Origin: JBCCGG01 sp039029395
GTDB taxonomy: Bacteria; Pseudomonadota; Alphaproteobacteria; Kiloniellales; JAKSDN01
Direction: 5' to 3'
DNA length: 64,000 nt
NCBI GenBank assembly: GCA_039029395.1
Contig: JBCCGG010000013.1
Location: forward strand, 59,122-123,121
Shown: positions 1-9,101 of the stretch, piece after piece
How the letters are laid out: each line of letters opens with the position of its first letter
How positions within the stretch are numbered: the first letter of the stretch is position 1
Translations under genes and position numbers: made by a program
Notes under the pieces: model-generated
Told to the model about the DNA's origin: nothing
The model's input: only the letters and a program-made list of their open reading frames with translations
The model's database searches: none

Positions 1-1
1 G

Positions 2-1231
2 GTGCGCGGCGCCGACGTGACCGACACCGGCGATGCTATCGAAGTACCGGTCGGACCGGGCACCTTGGGGCGCATCATGAACGTGATCGGCGAGCCGATC
101 GACGAGCTTGGTCCGATCGATTCGACCATGAACTCGCCGATCCACCGCCCGGCGCCCGCCTATGTGGATCAGTCGACCGAGGCCGAGGTGCTGATCACCG
201 GCATCAAGGTAGTCGACTTGCTGGCGCCTTACGCCAAGGGCGGCAAGATCGGGCTGTTCGGCGGCGCCGGCGTTGGCAAGACGGTGTTGATCATGGAGCT
301 GATCAACAACGTGGCGAAGACCCACGGCGGCTATTCGGTGTTCGCGGGGGTCGGTGAGCGTACCCGCGAGGGCAACGACCTCTATCACGAGATGATCGAT
401 TCCGGCGTGGTCAAGCCTGGCGAGGAAGGCTCCAAGGCGGCCCTGGTCTATGGTCAGATGAACGAGCCGCCGGGCGCTCGCGCCCGGGTCGCGCTGACCG
501 GTTTGACCCAGGCCGAGTACTTCCGCGACGAAGAAGGCCAGGACGTGCTGTTCTTCATCGACAACATCTTCCGCTTCACCCAGGCCGGCTCCGAAGTCTC
601 GGCGCTCCTGGGCCGGATTCCCTCGGCGGTTGGCTACCAGCCGACCTTGGCGACCGACATGGGCACCCTGCAGGAGCGCATCACCACCACCAAGAAGGGC
701 TCGATCACCTCGGTCCAGGCGATCTACGTGCCGGCCGATGACTTGACCGACCCGGCGCCGGCAACCTCCTTCGCCCACTTGGACGCGACCACGGTGCTAT
801 CCCGGCAGATCGCCGAACTCGGCATCTATCCCGCGGTTGATCCGCTCGATTCGACCAGCCGTATCCTCGATCCCTTCGTGGTCGGCGAGGAGCACTACGC
901 GGTTGCCCGCGAAGTTCAGCGGATCCTGCAGACCTACAAGGCCCTGCAGGACATCATCGCAATCCTGGGCATGGACGAGCTGTCGGAAGAGGACAAGCTC
1001 GTGGTCGCCCGGGCGCGCAAGATCCAGCGCTTCCTGTCCCAGCCCTTCGACGTGGCCCAGGTCTTCACCGGCTCGCCCGGTGTGCAGGTGCCGCTTGAGG
1101 AGACGATCCGCGGATTTAAGGGGATCTGTGCCGGCGAGTACGATCATTTGCCTGAGGCCGCGTTCTACATGGTCGGCACGATCGACGAGGCGATCGAGAA
1201 GGCGCGAAAGCTGGCGGCCGACGCGGCGTAG
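2..1231 (+). CDS. atpD: ATP synthase F1 subunit beta, 5'-truncated by the window edge
   Basis: Catalytic beta subunit of F1Fo ATP synthase, cytoplasmic face of the membrane. About 409 residues are visible; the first 65 or so residues of the family lie outside the window, so the GTG at position 2 is an internal Val codon, not a start. Visible motifs: P-loop GGAGVGKTV, the catalytic segment GERTREGND, the DNIFRFTQAGSEVSALLGR stretch and the C-terminal helical domain ending KARKLAADAA. It is followed 30 bp later by atpC, the usual end of the F1 operon. Identity is certain; only completeness is lacking. Confidence 0.98.
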   Translation: MRGADVTDTGDAIEVPVGPGTLGRIMNVIGEPIDELGPIDSTMNSPIHRPAPAYVDQSTEAEVLITGIKVVDLLAPYAKGGKIGLFGGAGVGKTVLIMELINNVAKTHGGYSVFAGVGERTREGNDLYHEMIDSGVVKPGEEGSKAALVYGQMNEPPGARARVALTGLTQAEYFRDEEGQDVLFFIDNIFRFTQAGSEVSALLGRIPSAVGYQPTLATDMGTLQERITTTKKGSITSVQAIYVPADDLTDPAPATSFAHLDATTVLSRQIAELGIYPAVDPLDSTSRILDPFVVGEEHYAVAREVQRILQTYKALQDIIAILGMDELSEEDKLVVARARKIQRFLSQPFDVAQVFTGSPGVQVPLEETIRGFKGICAGEYDHLPEAAFYMVGTIDEAIEKARKLAADAA

Positions 1232-1261
1232 CCGGGCAGGACAGGAACGGAGTCGCACGAT

Positions 1262-1669
1262 ATGGCAGAATCGCAGGTTGCCTTCGAGCTGGTGTCGCCA
1301 GAGCGTCTTTTGGTCTCCGAGTCGGTTGACATGGTCGTTGTGCCCGGTGAAGAAGGCGACTTCGGTGTGCTGGTCAAGCATGCACCCCTGGTGTCCACGG
1401 TGCGACCGGGGGTGATCCGGGTCTACAAAGACAACCAGGTGACCGAGCAGATTTTTGTCGCTGGTGGTTTTGCCGAAGTGACGCCGGCACGCCTTACTGT
1501 ATTGGCCGAAGAGGCCGTGCCCCTTACAGAGATTGATCGCAGCGCGGTCGAACAACAGCTGCAGGATGCGCGCGAGGACCTGCAGGATGCCAAGGACGAT
1601 CACGAGCGGGCCGATGCCGGCCGCCGCGTCGCCGTCGCCGAGGCCAAACTGCAGGCAAGCGCGAACTAG
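1262..1669 (+). CDS. atpC: ATP synthase F1 subunit epsilon
   Basis: Central-stalk subunit that couples rotation and can inhibit ATP hydrolysis. The 135-residue length is normal for alphaproteobacteria. The N-terminal beta-sandwich is recognisable (FELVSPERLL, the VVPGEEGDFGVL turn, HAPLVSTVRPG), followed by a C-terminal helical region rich in Gln, Asp and Arg. It starts with ATG 30 bp after atpD and ends the ATP synthase operon; the downstream gene lies 120 bp away and belongs to a different family. Confidence 0.97.
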   Translation: MAESQVAFELVSPERLLVSESVDMVVVPGEEGDFGVLVKHAPLVSTVRPGVIRVYKDNQVTEQIFVAGGFAEVTPARLTVLAEEAVPLTEIDRSAVEQQLQDAREDLQDAKDDHERADAGRRVAVAEAKLQASAN

Positions 1670-1789
1670 GACCTACGTCCGGGTGAGTTGGGCCTTTCCG
1701 ACACATTTCTGTCACAAGAACTTGAACGAACCGCGGGCGATTCCCATAATAACGTCGCGGATCGCCGCAAGCGTTGGGACCGGACTTAG

Positions 1790-2638
1790 GTGATACGCCA
1801 CATGTCTGTGCAACATTGGACTCTCGACGATATACCCTGGGATCGGTTCGACCCCTCGAAGGTCGATCCGGAGATGGTGCAGGTGGTCAAGGCGGCCAGC
1901 CTGGTTGAAGCCAATGGTGGCGACTATGCGACCTATCTTTGCAACGTCTTCCCCGACGACCCCGAGTTCCAGGCAGCGGCCAAGGCCTGGGCAATCGAGG
2001 AAGAGCAGCACGGCGCCGCGCTAGCCCGTTGGGCCGAGCTGGCCGACCCATCATTTCGCTTCGACGAGGCCTTTCAACGCTTTACCGAAGGCTACAGTCT
2101 GCCCTTGGAGGCCAAGGAGTCGGTACGCGGCTCGCGCTCGGGCGAGCTGGTTGCCCGCTGCATCGTCGAGGTTGGCACGAGCTCATACTACAGTGCTCTC
2201 TGCGAGGCGACGGACGAGCCGGCCCTAAAGGCGATTTGCCGCAAGATTGCGGCCGACGAATTTCGTCACTACAAGTTGTTTTACTCCCATCTGAAGCGCT
2301 ATCTTAAGAAGGAGGAGATCGGCCCCTGGCGCCGAACCCTAGTAGCGCTCGGACGGATTCGGGAGAGCGAAGACGACGAGTTGGCCTATGCCTTCTTTGC
2401 CGCCAACTCCAACAGCGAGACCTACGAGCGTAAACGCTGGTCGCGCGCCTATATGAGCCGGGCCTACGGCTACTACAGACCGCACCATGTGGAACGGGTC
2501 GTCGCCATGACTTTCAAGGCCGCCGGCCTCAAGCCCCAAGGCCGCTTGGCCCAGATGGCCCACAAACTCGCCTACTACTACATCAAGCGTCACAGCCGCG
2601 CTTTGCCGGACCGAGACGACCTGCCGATTGCCGCATGA
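1790..2638 (+). CDS. Ferritin-like (rubrerythrin-fold) di-iron protein
   Basis: A 282-residue helical protein with paired E-x6-ExxH-type signatures of the ferritin-like superfamily: EEEQHGAAL near residue 65 and ADEFRHYKL near residue 158, plus an earlier Glu in SLVEANGGDYA. Those Glu/His residues would bind a di-iron centre. Function is unassigned; an oxidase or hydroxylase, or iron/peroxide handling, would fit. The start is uncertain: GTG at 1790 or ATG at 1802 (MSVQHWTLDD). It lies between atpC and the convergent rppH with only 4 bp between the stops. Confidence 0.75.
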   Translation: MIRHMSVQHWTLDDIPWDRFDPSKVDPEMVQVVKAASLVEANGGDYATYLCNVFPDDPEFQAAAKAWAIEEEQHGAALARWAELADPSFRFDEAFQRFTEGYSLPLEAKESVRGSRSGELVARCIVEVGTSSYYSALCEATDEPALKAICRKIAADEFRHYKLFYSHLKRYLKKEEIGPWRRTLVALGRIRESEDDELAYAFFAANSNSETYERKRWSRAYMSRAYGYYRPHHVERVVAMTFKAAGLKPQGRLAQMAHKLAYYYIKRHSRALPDRDDLPIAA

Positions 2639-2642
2639 GCGG

Positions 2643-3131
2643 TCACGCCAGGAGCGTCGAGAACTCCTCCAAGACCTGTTCGTAGACCTTTCGCTTAAAG
2701 GGCACGATAAGCGCTGGCAGCTCATCTGCTGGAGCCCAACGCCAGGCCTTGAACTCAGGGTGCTCGGTCTCAAGGTCGATGTCCGAGTCCCGCCCCAGAA
2801 AGCGCAAGGCAAACCACTTTTGGGTCTGCCCGCGATAGCGCCCCTTCCAGAGCTTTGGCGCCAGGTGGGTGGGCAGGTCGTAGGACAGCCACTGCTTTGA
2901 CTCGGCCAGGATCTCGGCGTGATTGGTGCCGATCTCCTCCTTTAGCTCGCGCAGGGCGGCGCGCTGTGGGCTTTCGCCCTTGTCGATGCCGCCCTGGGGC
3001 ATCTGCCAGGCCTGATGGGCGTGGTTTAGACGCTGCGCCACGAACACCTGATTTGCGCTATTGAGCAACATGATGCCGACGCAGGGTCGATAGGGCAGGC
3101 GGGCGATCTCCGATGGGTGTGTGGCGCTCAC
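2643..3131 (-). CDS. rppH: RNA pyrophosphohydrolase (Nudix)
   Basis: Converts 5'-triphosphate mRNA ends to monophosphate and so starts RNase E-dependent decay. The 162-residue protein begins with the typical YRPCVGIMLLN segment and carries a complete Nudix box, GGIDKGESPQRAALRELKEEIG, around residues 47-68, with RE-x2-EE metal-binding glutamates. The remainder (WLSYDLP, WRWAPADELPALIVPFKR) matches the RppH/IalA family. It is the last gene of the minus-strand operon that runs down from rplU, 33 bp after ctpA. Confidence 0.95.
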   Translation of the reverse strand: MSATHPSEIARLPYRPCVGIMLLNSANQVFVAQRLNHAHQAWQMPQGGIDKGESPQRAALRELKEEIGTNHAEILAESKQWLSYDLPTHLAPKLWKGRYRGQTQKWFALRFLGRDSDIDLETEHPEFKAWRWAPADELPALIVPFKRKVYEQVLEEFSTLLA

Positions 3132-3164
3132 CGGAGTCTCCCATCCCGCGCCGATTCACGGTTC

Positions 3165-4478
3165 CTAATTTACCGCGTGCTCCTGGAAGTAGTTCAGACC
3201 GCGCAACAGGTCGAGCGCTCGGGCCAGCTGGTAGTCGAGCGGCGGCTCATCGCTCTCCGCCTGCGCCTCTTCGCCTTCGCCGTTCCTGGGCTGCTGATCG
3301 CTCGCCCCGGGCGATGCGCCTTCCTCGCCCTCCGGGTTATCGAGTGCGCCGCGCAAGTCCGACTCGCGCCGCTGACGGCCGCTCTCGATGGTCTCGACCC
3401 GTGCGGGCTCGACCTCGATGTCCGGTTCGATGCCCTTGGCCTGGATCGATCTGCCGGAGGGTGTGTAGTAGCGCGCTGTGGTCAAGCGCATGGCGCGCTG
3501 GCCGGACAGCGGGATGATGGTCTGAACAGAACCCTTACCGAAGGACTGCGTGCCCATGACGATCGCGCGGCGGTGATCCTGGAGCGCGCCGGCGACAATC
3601 TCGGAAGCCGAGGCGGAACCGCCGTTGATCAGCACGACAACCGGCAATCCCTCCGCCAGGTCGCCCTCGTGAGCGTTGAAGCGCTGGGCGTCGTCGACCA
3701 CCCGCCCGCGGGTCGAGACGATCTCGCCCTGGTGAAGGAAAGCGTCCGATACCGCGATCGCCTGATCGAGCAAACCGCCGGGGTTGTTGCGCAGGTCGAG
3801 CACATAGCCGATCACCTCGTCCCCGAGCTCGTCCTTGATTTTCCCGACCGCCGACTCCAAGCCACTTTTGGTCTGCTCGTTGAACTGCGTGATGCGAACA
3901 TAACCGATGTCGCCCTCGACCCGGCTGCGCACCGAACGAATGCGGATCACGTCGCGGGTGATGGTGATGTCGAAGGGTTCCCTATCGCCCCTACGCACCG
4001 TGATCACGATGTCGGTCTTGACCGGCCCGCGCATCTTTTCGACCGCCTCGTTCAAGGTCAGGCCGAGCACCGGCTCGCCGTCCAGGTGGCTGATCAGGTC
4101 GCCGGCCTGCACTCCGGCCCGGAAGGCCGGTGTCTCGTCGATCGGAGAGACCACCTTGACCAGTCCGTTTTCCATGGTGACCTCGATGCCGAGGCCGCCG
4201 AACTCGCCCTTGGTTTGGACGCGCATGTCCTGGAAGGACTTGCTGTCCATATAGTTGGAGTGCGGATCGAGCGCCGCAAGCATGCCGCGGATCGCCTTTT
4301 CGATCAGCTCTTCGTCAGTGACGTCTTCGACATAGTCTGCGCGGACGCGCTCGAAGACATCGCCGAACAGCTTGAGCTGCTTGTAGGTGTCGGTTTTGTC
4401 CTCCTGGGAGGAACCGCTGGCCGGGATGACCAGGATGAAGGCGGCGAACGCCGCGGCTAGTCGCAACTTAGGCATCAA
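3165..4478 (-). CDS. ctpA: Carboxy-terminal processing protease (S41)
   Basis: Periplasmic tail-specific serine protease. Residues 1-20 form a signal peptide (MMPKLRL then a hydrophobic stretch). A PDZ domain follows at about 93-165 (FGGLGIEV). The S41 core contains the Ser-Lys dyad: Ser292 in GGSASASEI and Lys315 in SFGKGS. The C-terminus (about 370-437) is acidic and low complexity before a short helix. The ATG overlaps the TGA of the upstream M23 gene (ATGA), so translation is probably coupled; the pairing of Ctp with an EnvC-like protein is typical for alphaproteobacterial envelope maintenance. Confidence 0.94.
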   Translation of the reverse strand: MMPKLRLAAAFAAFILVIPASGSSQEDKTDTYKQLKLFGDVFERVRADYVEDVTDEELIEKAIRGMLAALDPHSNYMDSKSFQDMRVQTKGEFGGLGIEVTMENGLVKVVSPIDETPAFRAGVQAGDLISHLDGEPVLGLTLNEAVEKMRGPVKTDIVITVRRGDREPFDITITRDVIRIRSVRSRVEGDIGYVRITQFNEQTKSGLESAVGKIKDELGDEVIGYVLDLRNNPGGLLDQAIAVSDAFLHQGEIVSTRGRVVDDAQRFNAHEGDLAEGLPVVVLINGGSASASEIVAGALQDHRRAIVMGTQSFGKGSVQTIIPLSGQRAMRLTTARYYTPSGRSIQAKGIEPDIEVEPARVETIESGRQRRESDLRGALDNPEGEEGASPGASDQQPRNGEGEEAQAESDEPPLDYQLARALDLLRGLNYFQEHAVN

Positions 4479-5866
4479 CCTTGCACCTTATCGTTTGAAT
4501 TGGCGAACCAGGGCAACGGATTGATCGGTTGACCGGTTCGCCTAAGCTCCACATAGAGCACCGGACCGCTCCCCGCGGAGCCGCCCATGACACCGACCGG
4601 CTCGCCGGCCAGAACCCATTGACCCTCGAGCGCGTCGACTCTTTCGAGGCCGGCAAGCAGGGTATGATATCGCCCCCCGTGCTCGATGATCAAGATCTGG
4701 CCGTAGCCCCTGAAAGGGCCGGCATAGGCGATCTTGCCATCGAACGGCGCGACCACTTGGGCGCGGCCTCGGGTTGCGATCGATAAGCCTTTGGAAGCTT
4801 CCTCGTCGCCGTCGTCGACCTGACCATAGACCTTGATAAAGCGGCCCCGTGCCGGCAGGACAAGGTGAGCCCGGGAGGGTGAGCTCGGAAAGGGTCGGAC
4901 ATTGTCCGGGCGCGCCGCGGCGGCGGGGTCGCTCAAGCGCGCCTGCTGTTCAGCGGCACGCTGTTCGGCTGCTTTCTTCTCGGCCGCCGCTTTTTCAGCT
5001 GCCGCAAGCTCTGCCTGCCGCATTGCCTCGGCTTCGGCCTTCGCAATGGCATCCCGCTCGGCCTGTTCGCGGGCTTCACGTGCGGCCTGGGCGCGCAGGG
5101 CCTCTTGGCGGCGTGCCTCGGCTTCCCGCTCCAGCCGCTCGAGCAGCTCGCGCATGCTTCTTGCCTCGGCCGCGAGAGAACGGCTACGCGTCAGAGCGGC
5201 CTTTCGCTCGGCCTTTGTGGTGGCCTCGAGGGTCTGCTTGCGGGCGACCAGTTCGTCCAGGGCTTGGCGCTCAAGCTCCAGCGCGGCGTGGCCGTCGCGC
5301 AGGGCGTCGCGCTCGATGGCGATCTCTTTACGCAGGCTCTCAAGCTCGCTCAGTTCACCGCGCAGATCGGATGCCCGAGTCTCGAGCGCCGGTACGGCGT
5401 AGCTCAGCAGCAACGCGCCGCGCGCAGCGTCGATCGGCGCGCCGGGGGCGACGATCAGCGTGTCTGGCGGGCGCAAAGCGATGCGCTGCAAGGCCGCCAA
5501 CGTGTCGCCCAGCTGGTTTTCGCGCTGGTGCAGCCTATCGAGGCGTTCGGCCGCTTGCTGCTCGAGGCGAGACATTTTGCTTTCACTGCTCGAAAGCGCC
5601 TCTTCCAAGTCTTGGGCTTGGCTGGCGGTCGAGATTATGCGTGCCCGCAGGGCCTTGATCTCGGCCTGGAGGCTAGCCTCCTGTGCGCCGAGCTCCTCGG
5701 CTCTGGTCTGATCCTGCTCCAGGGCCTGTTCGATCGCGTCCAATCGCTCCTGGTCCTGGGCGAAAGCCTGCTGGAGCTGCAATGTGATCAGGCCCACCGC
5801 AACAGCGGCCCCAGTGGCCCCGAGTAGGACAGAGAATCTTTGGGTGTGCCAAGTCACCCTATTCAC
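4475..5866 (-). CDS. envC: EnvC-like murein hydrolase activator with degenerate LytM (M23) domain
   Basis: Periplasmic regulator of peptidoglycan amidases during cell separation. From a GTG at 5866, which overlaps the gpmI stop as GTGA, the product has 463 residues; the frame stays open to 5902 but the overlap favours the shorter form. It has an N-terminal membrane anchor or signal, a long coiled coil (about residues 25-300, Ala/Glu/Arg-rich), then a C-terminal LytM domain. The zinc ligands of active M23 enzymes are not evident: the first His/Asp motif is replaced around KGLSIATRG and the HxH appears as HTLLAGL. This points to an activator rather than an enzyme, as in E. coli EnvC. Confidence 0.88.
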   Translation of the reverse strand: MNRVTWHTQRFSVLLGATGAAVAVGLITLQLQQAFAQDQERLDAIEQALEQDQTRAEELGAQEASLQAEIKALRARIISTASQAQDLEEALSSSESKMSRLEQQAAERLDRLHQRENQLGDTLAALQRIALRPPDTLIVAPGAPIDAARGALLLSYAVPALETRASDLRGELSELESLRKEIAIERDALRDGHAALELERQALDELVARKQTLEATTKAERKAALTRSRSLAAEARSMRELLERLEREAEARRQEALRAQAAREAREQAERDAIAKAEAEAMRQAELAAAEKAAAEKKAAEQRAAEQQARLSDPAAAARPDNVRPFPSSPSRAHLVLPARGRFIKVYGQVDDGDEEASKGLSIATRGRAQVVAPFDGKIAYAGPFRGYGQILIIEHGGRYHTLLAGLERVDALEGQWVLAGEPVGVMGGSAGSGPVLYVELRRTGQPINPLPWFANSNDKVQG

Positions 5867-7422
5867 TCGGCTGCTGTGCCCCGTGCCGCCCGATCTCGAC
5901 ACAGCAAGGAGCGCCCGGTCATTGCGCCAGGCTGCGCCAATCCCATGATTTCAAGTAGGGTTGGCGCAATATCGGAGAGCCGGCCGCAGTCGAGCTGGCT
6001 GACCTCTGGCGGACCATTGACCAGATAAATCGGTACCGGGTTCATGGTATGGGCCGTGTGGGCCTGGCCGGTCGCCGGATCGGTCATCTGCTCGGCGTTG
6101 CCATGATCGGCGGTGATGACCAGGCAACCACCGACTTTGTCCAAAGCCTCGATCAAACGACCGATACAGCTATCAACGGTCTCGACCGCTATCACCGCGG
6201 CGTCAAGCTTGCCGGTATGCCCAACCATGTCGCCATTGGCAAAGTTCGCGACGACCAAGTCAAAGGACTCCTCGTCGATAGCTTGCACCATGCGGTCGGT
6301 GACCTGGACCACCGACATCTCCGGCTCCAGATCATAAGTCGCAACCTTGGGCGAAGGCACCAGGATCCGCGTTTCGCCCGGCAATTCGGTCTCTCGGCCG
6401 CCATTGAAGAAGAAGGTGACGTGGGCATATTTTTCGGTCTCGGCGATGCGCAGCTGCTTCAAGCCAGCCGCCGCGATTACCTCGCCCAGGGTGTCCTCGA
6501 GATCGTTCGGCTGAAATAGGGGGGTCATAACCTTATCGAGCTCTTGGGAGTAGCTGACCATGCCCGTGGCCGCGGCAAATTGGACGATACGACGCCGGTG
6601 GAAGTCGTCGAATTGAGGATCGAGCAACGTGGTTAATATTTCCCTTGCGCGGTCGGAGCGGAAATTGGCCATCAAGAGGCCATCACCGTCGCTCATGCCG
6701 CTGTAGCCGCGCACGACGCTGGGCAGCAGAAACTCATCGCTCTTGCCGTCCTCATAGCTCTGGGCGATGGCGGCAAGAGGGTCCGTAGCGGCAACCCCGA
6801 TGCCTTCGACCAGGGCCTGGTAGGTCAGCGCAACGCGGTCCCAGCGCTTGTCCCGATCCATCGCGTAATAGCGCCCGCTGATGGTCTGCACCGGTGCTGA
6901 GGTGGCGACCTGAAAGTCACGCAAATATGCCTCGGCGCTGCGCGGCGGCGTGTCCCGGCCATCGAGAAAGGCATGCACGGCGACTTCGATACCGGCGTGC
7001 TGAAGGTGGTTGGCTAGGGCCGCCATGTGGCGCTGATGGGAGTGTACGCCACCAGGCGACAGCAGGCCCATGACGTGGGCGCGCCCGCCGCTGGACTTCA
7101 GCTTGGCGATGAAGGCTTCGAGCTCCGAGTTCTCGCTCAGCTCGCCCGTTTCCAGGGCGTGGTCGATTCTCGGCAGATCCTGCAGGACGATGCGTCCGGC
7201 ACCCAGATTAATATGGCCGACCTCGGAGTTGCCCATTTGCCCCGCCGGTAGGCCGACCTCGTGCTCGGATGCATCGATTAGCGCATGGGGGCAACGCTTG
7301 GCGAGTCCGTCCAGAACCGGCGTTCGGGCTTGGCAGATCGCATTGTTCTCACAAGCTTCTCGGTGTCCCCAGCCGTCCAGGATCAGCAGAACGACTGGCC
7401 GAGGGCGATTCTTCTTGACCAT
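5863..7422 (-). CDS. gpmI: 2,3-bisphosphoglycerate-independent phosphoglycerate mutase
   Basis: Glycolytic and gluconeogenic interconversion of 3- and 2-phosphoglycerate by a di-manganese alkaline-phosphatase-fold enzyme. At 519 residues it has normal length. Landmarks: LLILDGWGHR with the metal Asp16, GQMGNSEVGHINLGAGR with the phosphoserine nucleophile Ser66, VHSHQRHM, and VITADHGNAEQM near the C-terminus. The stop overlaps the next gene's GTG start by 4 bp. The ATG follows 61 bp after the rlmH stop in the same operon. Confidence 0.97.
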   Translation of the reverse strand: MVKKNRPRPVVLLILDGWGHREACENNAICQARTPVLDGLAKRCPHALIDASEHEVGLPAGQMGNSEVGHINLGAGRIVLQDLPRIDHALETGELSENSELEAFIAKLKSSGGRAHVMGLLSPGGVHSHQRHMAALANHLQHAGIEVAVHAFLDGRDTPPRSAEAYLRDFQVATSAPVQTISGRYYAMDRDKRWDRVALTYQALVEGIGVAATDPLAAIAQSYEDGKSDEFLLPSVVRGYSGMSDGDGLLMANFRSDRAREILTTLLDPQFDDFHRRRIVQFAAATGMVSYSQELDKVMTPLFQPNDLEDTLGEVIAAAGLKQLRIAETEKYAHVTFFFNGGRETELPGETRILVPSPKVATYDLEPEMSVVQVTDRMVQAIDEESFDLVVANFANGDMVGHTGKLDAAVIAVETVDSCIGRLIEALDKVGGCLVITADHGNAEQMTDPATGQAHTAHTMNPVPIYLVNGPPEVSQLDCGRLSDIAPTLLEIMGLAQPGAMTGRSLLCRDRAARGTAAE

Positions 7423-7483
7423 GAAGGCTCTATAAAGGCTTCGCCGTTGTTTTTCCAGGTTTTCTAAATGAACGATCCGTAAC

Positions 7484-7942
7484 TTATGCGCGATGATAGG
7501 GGTGGCCGGCGAGAATCGATTGAGCTCGGTAAAGCTGCTCGGCCAATAGCCCGCGCACCATCATATGGGGCCAGGTCATGCGGCCCAGCGCGAGGGTGCG
7601 CCAGGCGCGGTCCAGAACCGCACGCGACAGGCCTTCTGGGCCGCCGATCGCAAAGGCCAGGTCCCGCTCGCCCGCATCGCGCAGATCACCTATCAGCGCA
7701 GCGAAGGCCTCGCTGGTGATCAGTTTGCCCCGCTCGTCGAGAGCAACAAGACGGGCGCCTTCCGGTATGGCCGCCAGGATCAACTCGCCTTCACGTTCTT
7801 TTAAGGATTGACGGTCGAGATGCCGCCGCTCTTCCACCTCGCGCAGACTGACCGGCCAGGAAAGCCGCGCGGCATAGAAATCATAGAGTTCCCTCACCGG
7901 CCCGGGCTTGGCCCGGCCGACGGCGACAAGTGCAACCCGCAT
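7484..7942 (-). CDS. rlmH: 23S rRNA (pseudouridine1915-N3)-methyltransferase
   Basis: SPOUT-class enzyme that methylates pseudouridine 1915 in helix 69 of 23S rRNA using SAM. The 152-residue protein shows the family's knotted core: LVALDERGK, the glycine loop FAIGGPEGLS, LALGRMTWPHMMVR, and the diagnostic C-terminus ending in an AGHPYHRA-type sequence. It lies between rsfS and gpmI, an arrangement common in alphaproteobacteria, and forms a ribosome-maturation pair with rsfS. Confidence 0.97.
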   Translation of the reverse strand: MRVALVAVGRAKPGPVRELYDFYAARLSWPVSLREVEERRHLDRQSLKEREGELILAAIPEGARLVALDERGKLITSEAFAALIGDLRDAGERDLAFAIGGPEGLSRAVLDRAWRTLALGRMTWPHMMVRGLLAEQLYRAQSILAGHPYHRA

Positions 7943-8012
7943 GGCCGCCTTTTACCACAGGCGCGCCTTGGGTGGCTCGCGTTTTCCCGATCCGCCGTGG
8001 CGGACCGGGTGC

Positions 8013-8447
8013 TCAGGCCGGCACGGCCGGTCGGTCGGTTTCCGGCAGCTCGAGGCCCCACATCTTTTCCAGATTGTAGAACGCCCGGACTTCCGGCCTG
8101 AACAGATGGACGATCACGTCACCGGCGTCGATCAGCACCCAATCACAGCGCTGCTTGCCTTCGATTGAGACGCCCTTGACGCCTTGCGCCTTGAGCTTCT
8201 CCAGAAGGTGGTCGGCCATGGCGCCAACCTGACGCTGGGAGCGCCCGGTCGCGATGACCATGTAATCGGCAATGCTGGATTTTCCGGCGAGATCGATGGT
8301 GACGGAATCTTCGGCTTTGTCGTCGTCGAGCGACGCTTGCACGAGTTCCACCAGGTGCTGACTAAACGCGAGCCCTGGCTCCTGCTGACTGGCCACGAAG
8401 GCCTGTTCACTGGTCGTTATGGGCGGTGCCCTCCTTAACCGTTTCAC
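8013..8447 (-). CDS. rsfS: Ribosomal silencing factor RsfS
   Basis: Binds L14 on the 50S subunit and blocks subunit joining under starvation. The DUF143 core is clear: SIADYMVIATGRSQRQVGAM, KGVSIEGK, and DWVLIDAGDVIVHLFRPEVRAFYNLEKMW. The GTG at 8447 directly abuts the nadD stop and gives 144 residues. A strong ribosome-binding sequence (AAGGAGG, plus-strand complement near 8430-8436) lies inside this N-terminus, so the true start could be a little further in; no ATG is suitably placed, so I keep GTG. Confidence 0.92.
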   Translation of the reverse strand: MKRLRRAPPITTSEQAFVASQQEPGLAFSQHLVELVQASLDDDKAEDSVTIDLAGKSSIADYMVIATGRSQRQVGAMADHLLEKLKAQGVKGVSIEGKQRCDWVLIDAGDVIVHLFRPEVRAFYNLEKMWGLELPETDRPAVPA

Positions 8448-9092
8448 TCAACCCGACGCGGCAGCGCGCCGGGTTCGAATGCTCGTGGCCGACGCGGGAT
8501 TGAGACGCTGATGAAGGAACACCCAAGCCGGCGGCGAGCTGCACGCCAGAGCTTTGGCCTTGCTCTCGCCGAGGCGGTGATCCGCAAAGCGCCGTGCTGC
8601 CTTGCCGCCACGCGCCCTTAAAGCATAGGTGGGCCGATCGAAAACCGCAACGACCACCAGATTGAATATAGACTCCCAATCTTTCCAATAGGTTAGCTGA
8701 ATGAGATTATCTCCCCCCATTAACCATAGGAAGTGCGACCGTGAAAAGCGGACCTTGAGCGTTCTCAGCGTGTCTGCGGTGTAGTGGGTGCCGAGGACCC
8801 GTTCGATGTCTGTCGGTCGAATTTGCGGGTGCCTGGCCAAGTGCCGCGCCCCGGTCAAGCGCTCTTTCAGAGGGGCCATGCCGCTACGCGACTTGAGCGG
8901 GTTCTGCGGCGTGATGAGCCACCAGACCTCATCAAGGCCGAGTCGCTTCAGGGCGGCCAGGCTGAGGTCCAGGTGTCCCTGGTGGGCTGGGTTGAAGGAG
9001 CCTCCAAGGAGTCCAATCTTGGCGCCCGGCGGCGGCAGTCGGCCGTTCAGGCTGGCTGCAAGTCGCGCCGGTGTGGCCAGGGCGTCGCTCAA
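8448..9092 (-). CDS. nadD: Nicotinate-nucleotide adenylyltransferase
   Basis: Adenylates nicotinate mononucleotide in NAD synthesis. Motifs: IGLLGGSFNPAHQGHL with the (H/T)xGH nucleotidyltransferase signature, WWLITPQNPLK, and LWLMGGDNL. The reading frame opens at a TTG (9092), 10 bp after the proA stop, and no better start is available before the IGLLGG strand, so a rare TTG start is likely. The C-terminus (SIRTRRAAASG) is normal for alphaproteobacterial NadD. Sandwiched between proA and rsfS. Confidence 0.94.
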   Translation of the reverse strand: MSDALATPARLAASLNGRLPPPGAKIGLLGGSFNPAHQGHLDLSLAALKRLGLDEVWWLITPQNPLKSRSGMAPLKERLTGARHLARHPQIRPTDIERVLGTHYTADTLRTLKVRFSRSHFLWLMGGDNLIQLTYWKDWESIFNLVVVAVFDRPTYALRARGGKAARRFADHRLGESKAKALACSSPPAWVFLHQRLNPASATSIRTRRAAASG

Positions 9093-9101
9093 GGCCGTGG
9101 C

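Noticed and set aside
797..1603. 268-codon minus-strand frame opposite atpD/atpC
   Set aside because: Antisense shadow of conserved ATP synthase genes.
3117..4460. 447-codon plus-strand frame opposite ctpA
   Set aside because: Shadow of a high-GC gene; no family resemblance, while the opposite frame is a clear S41 protease.
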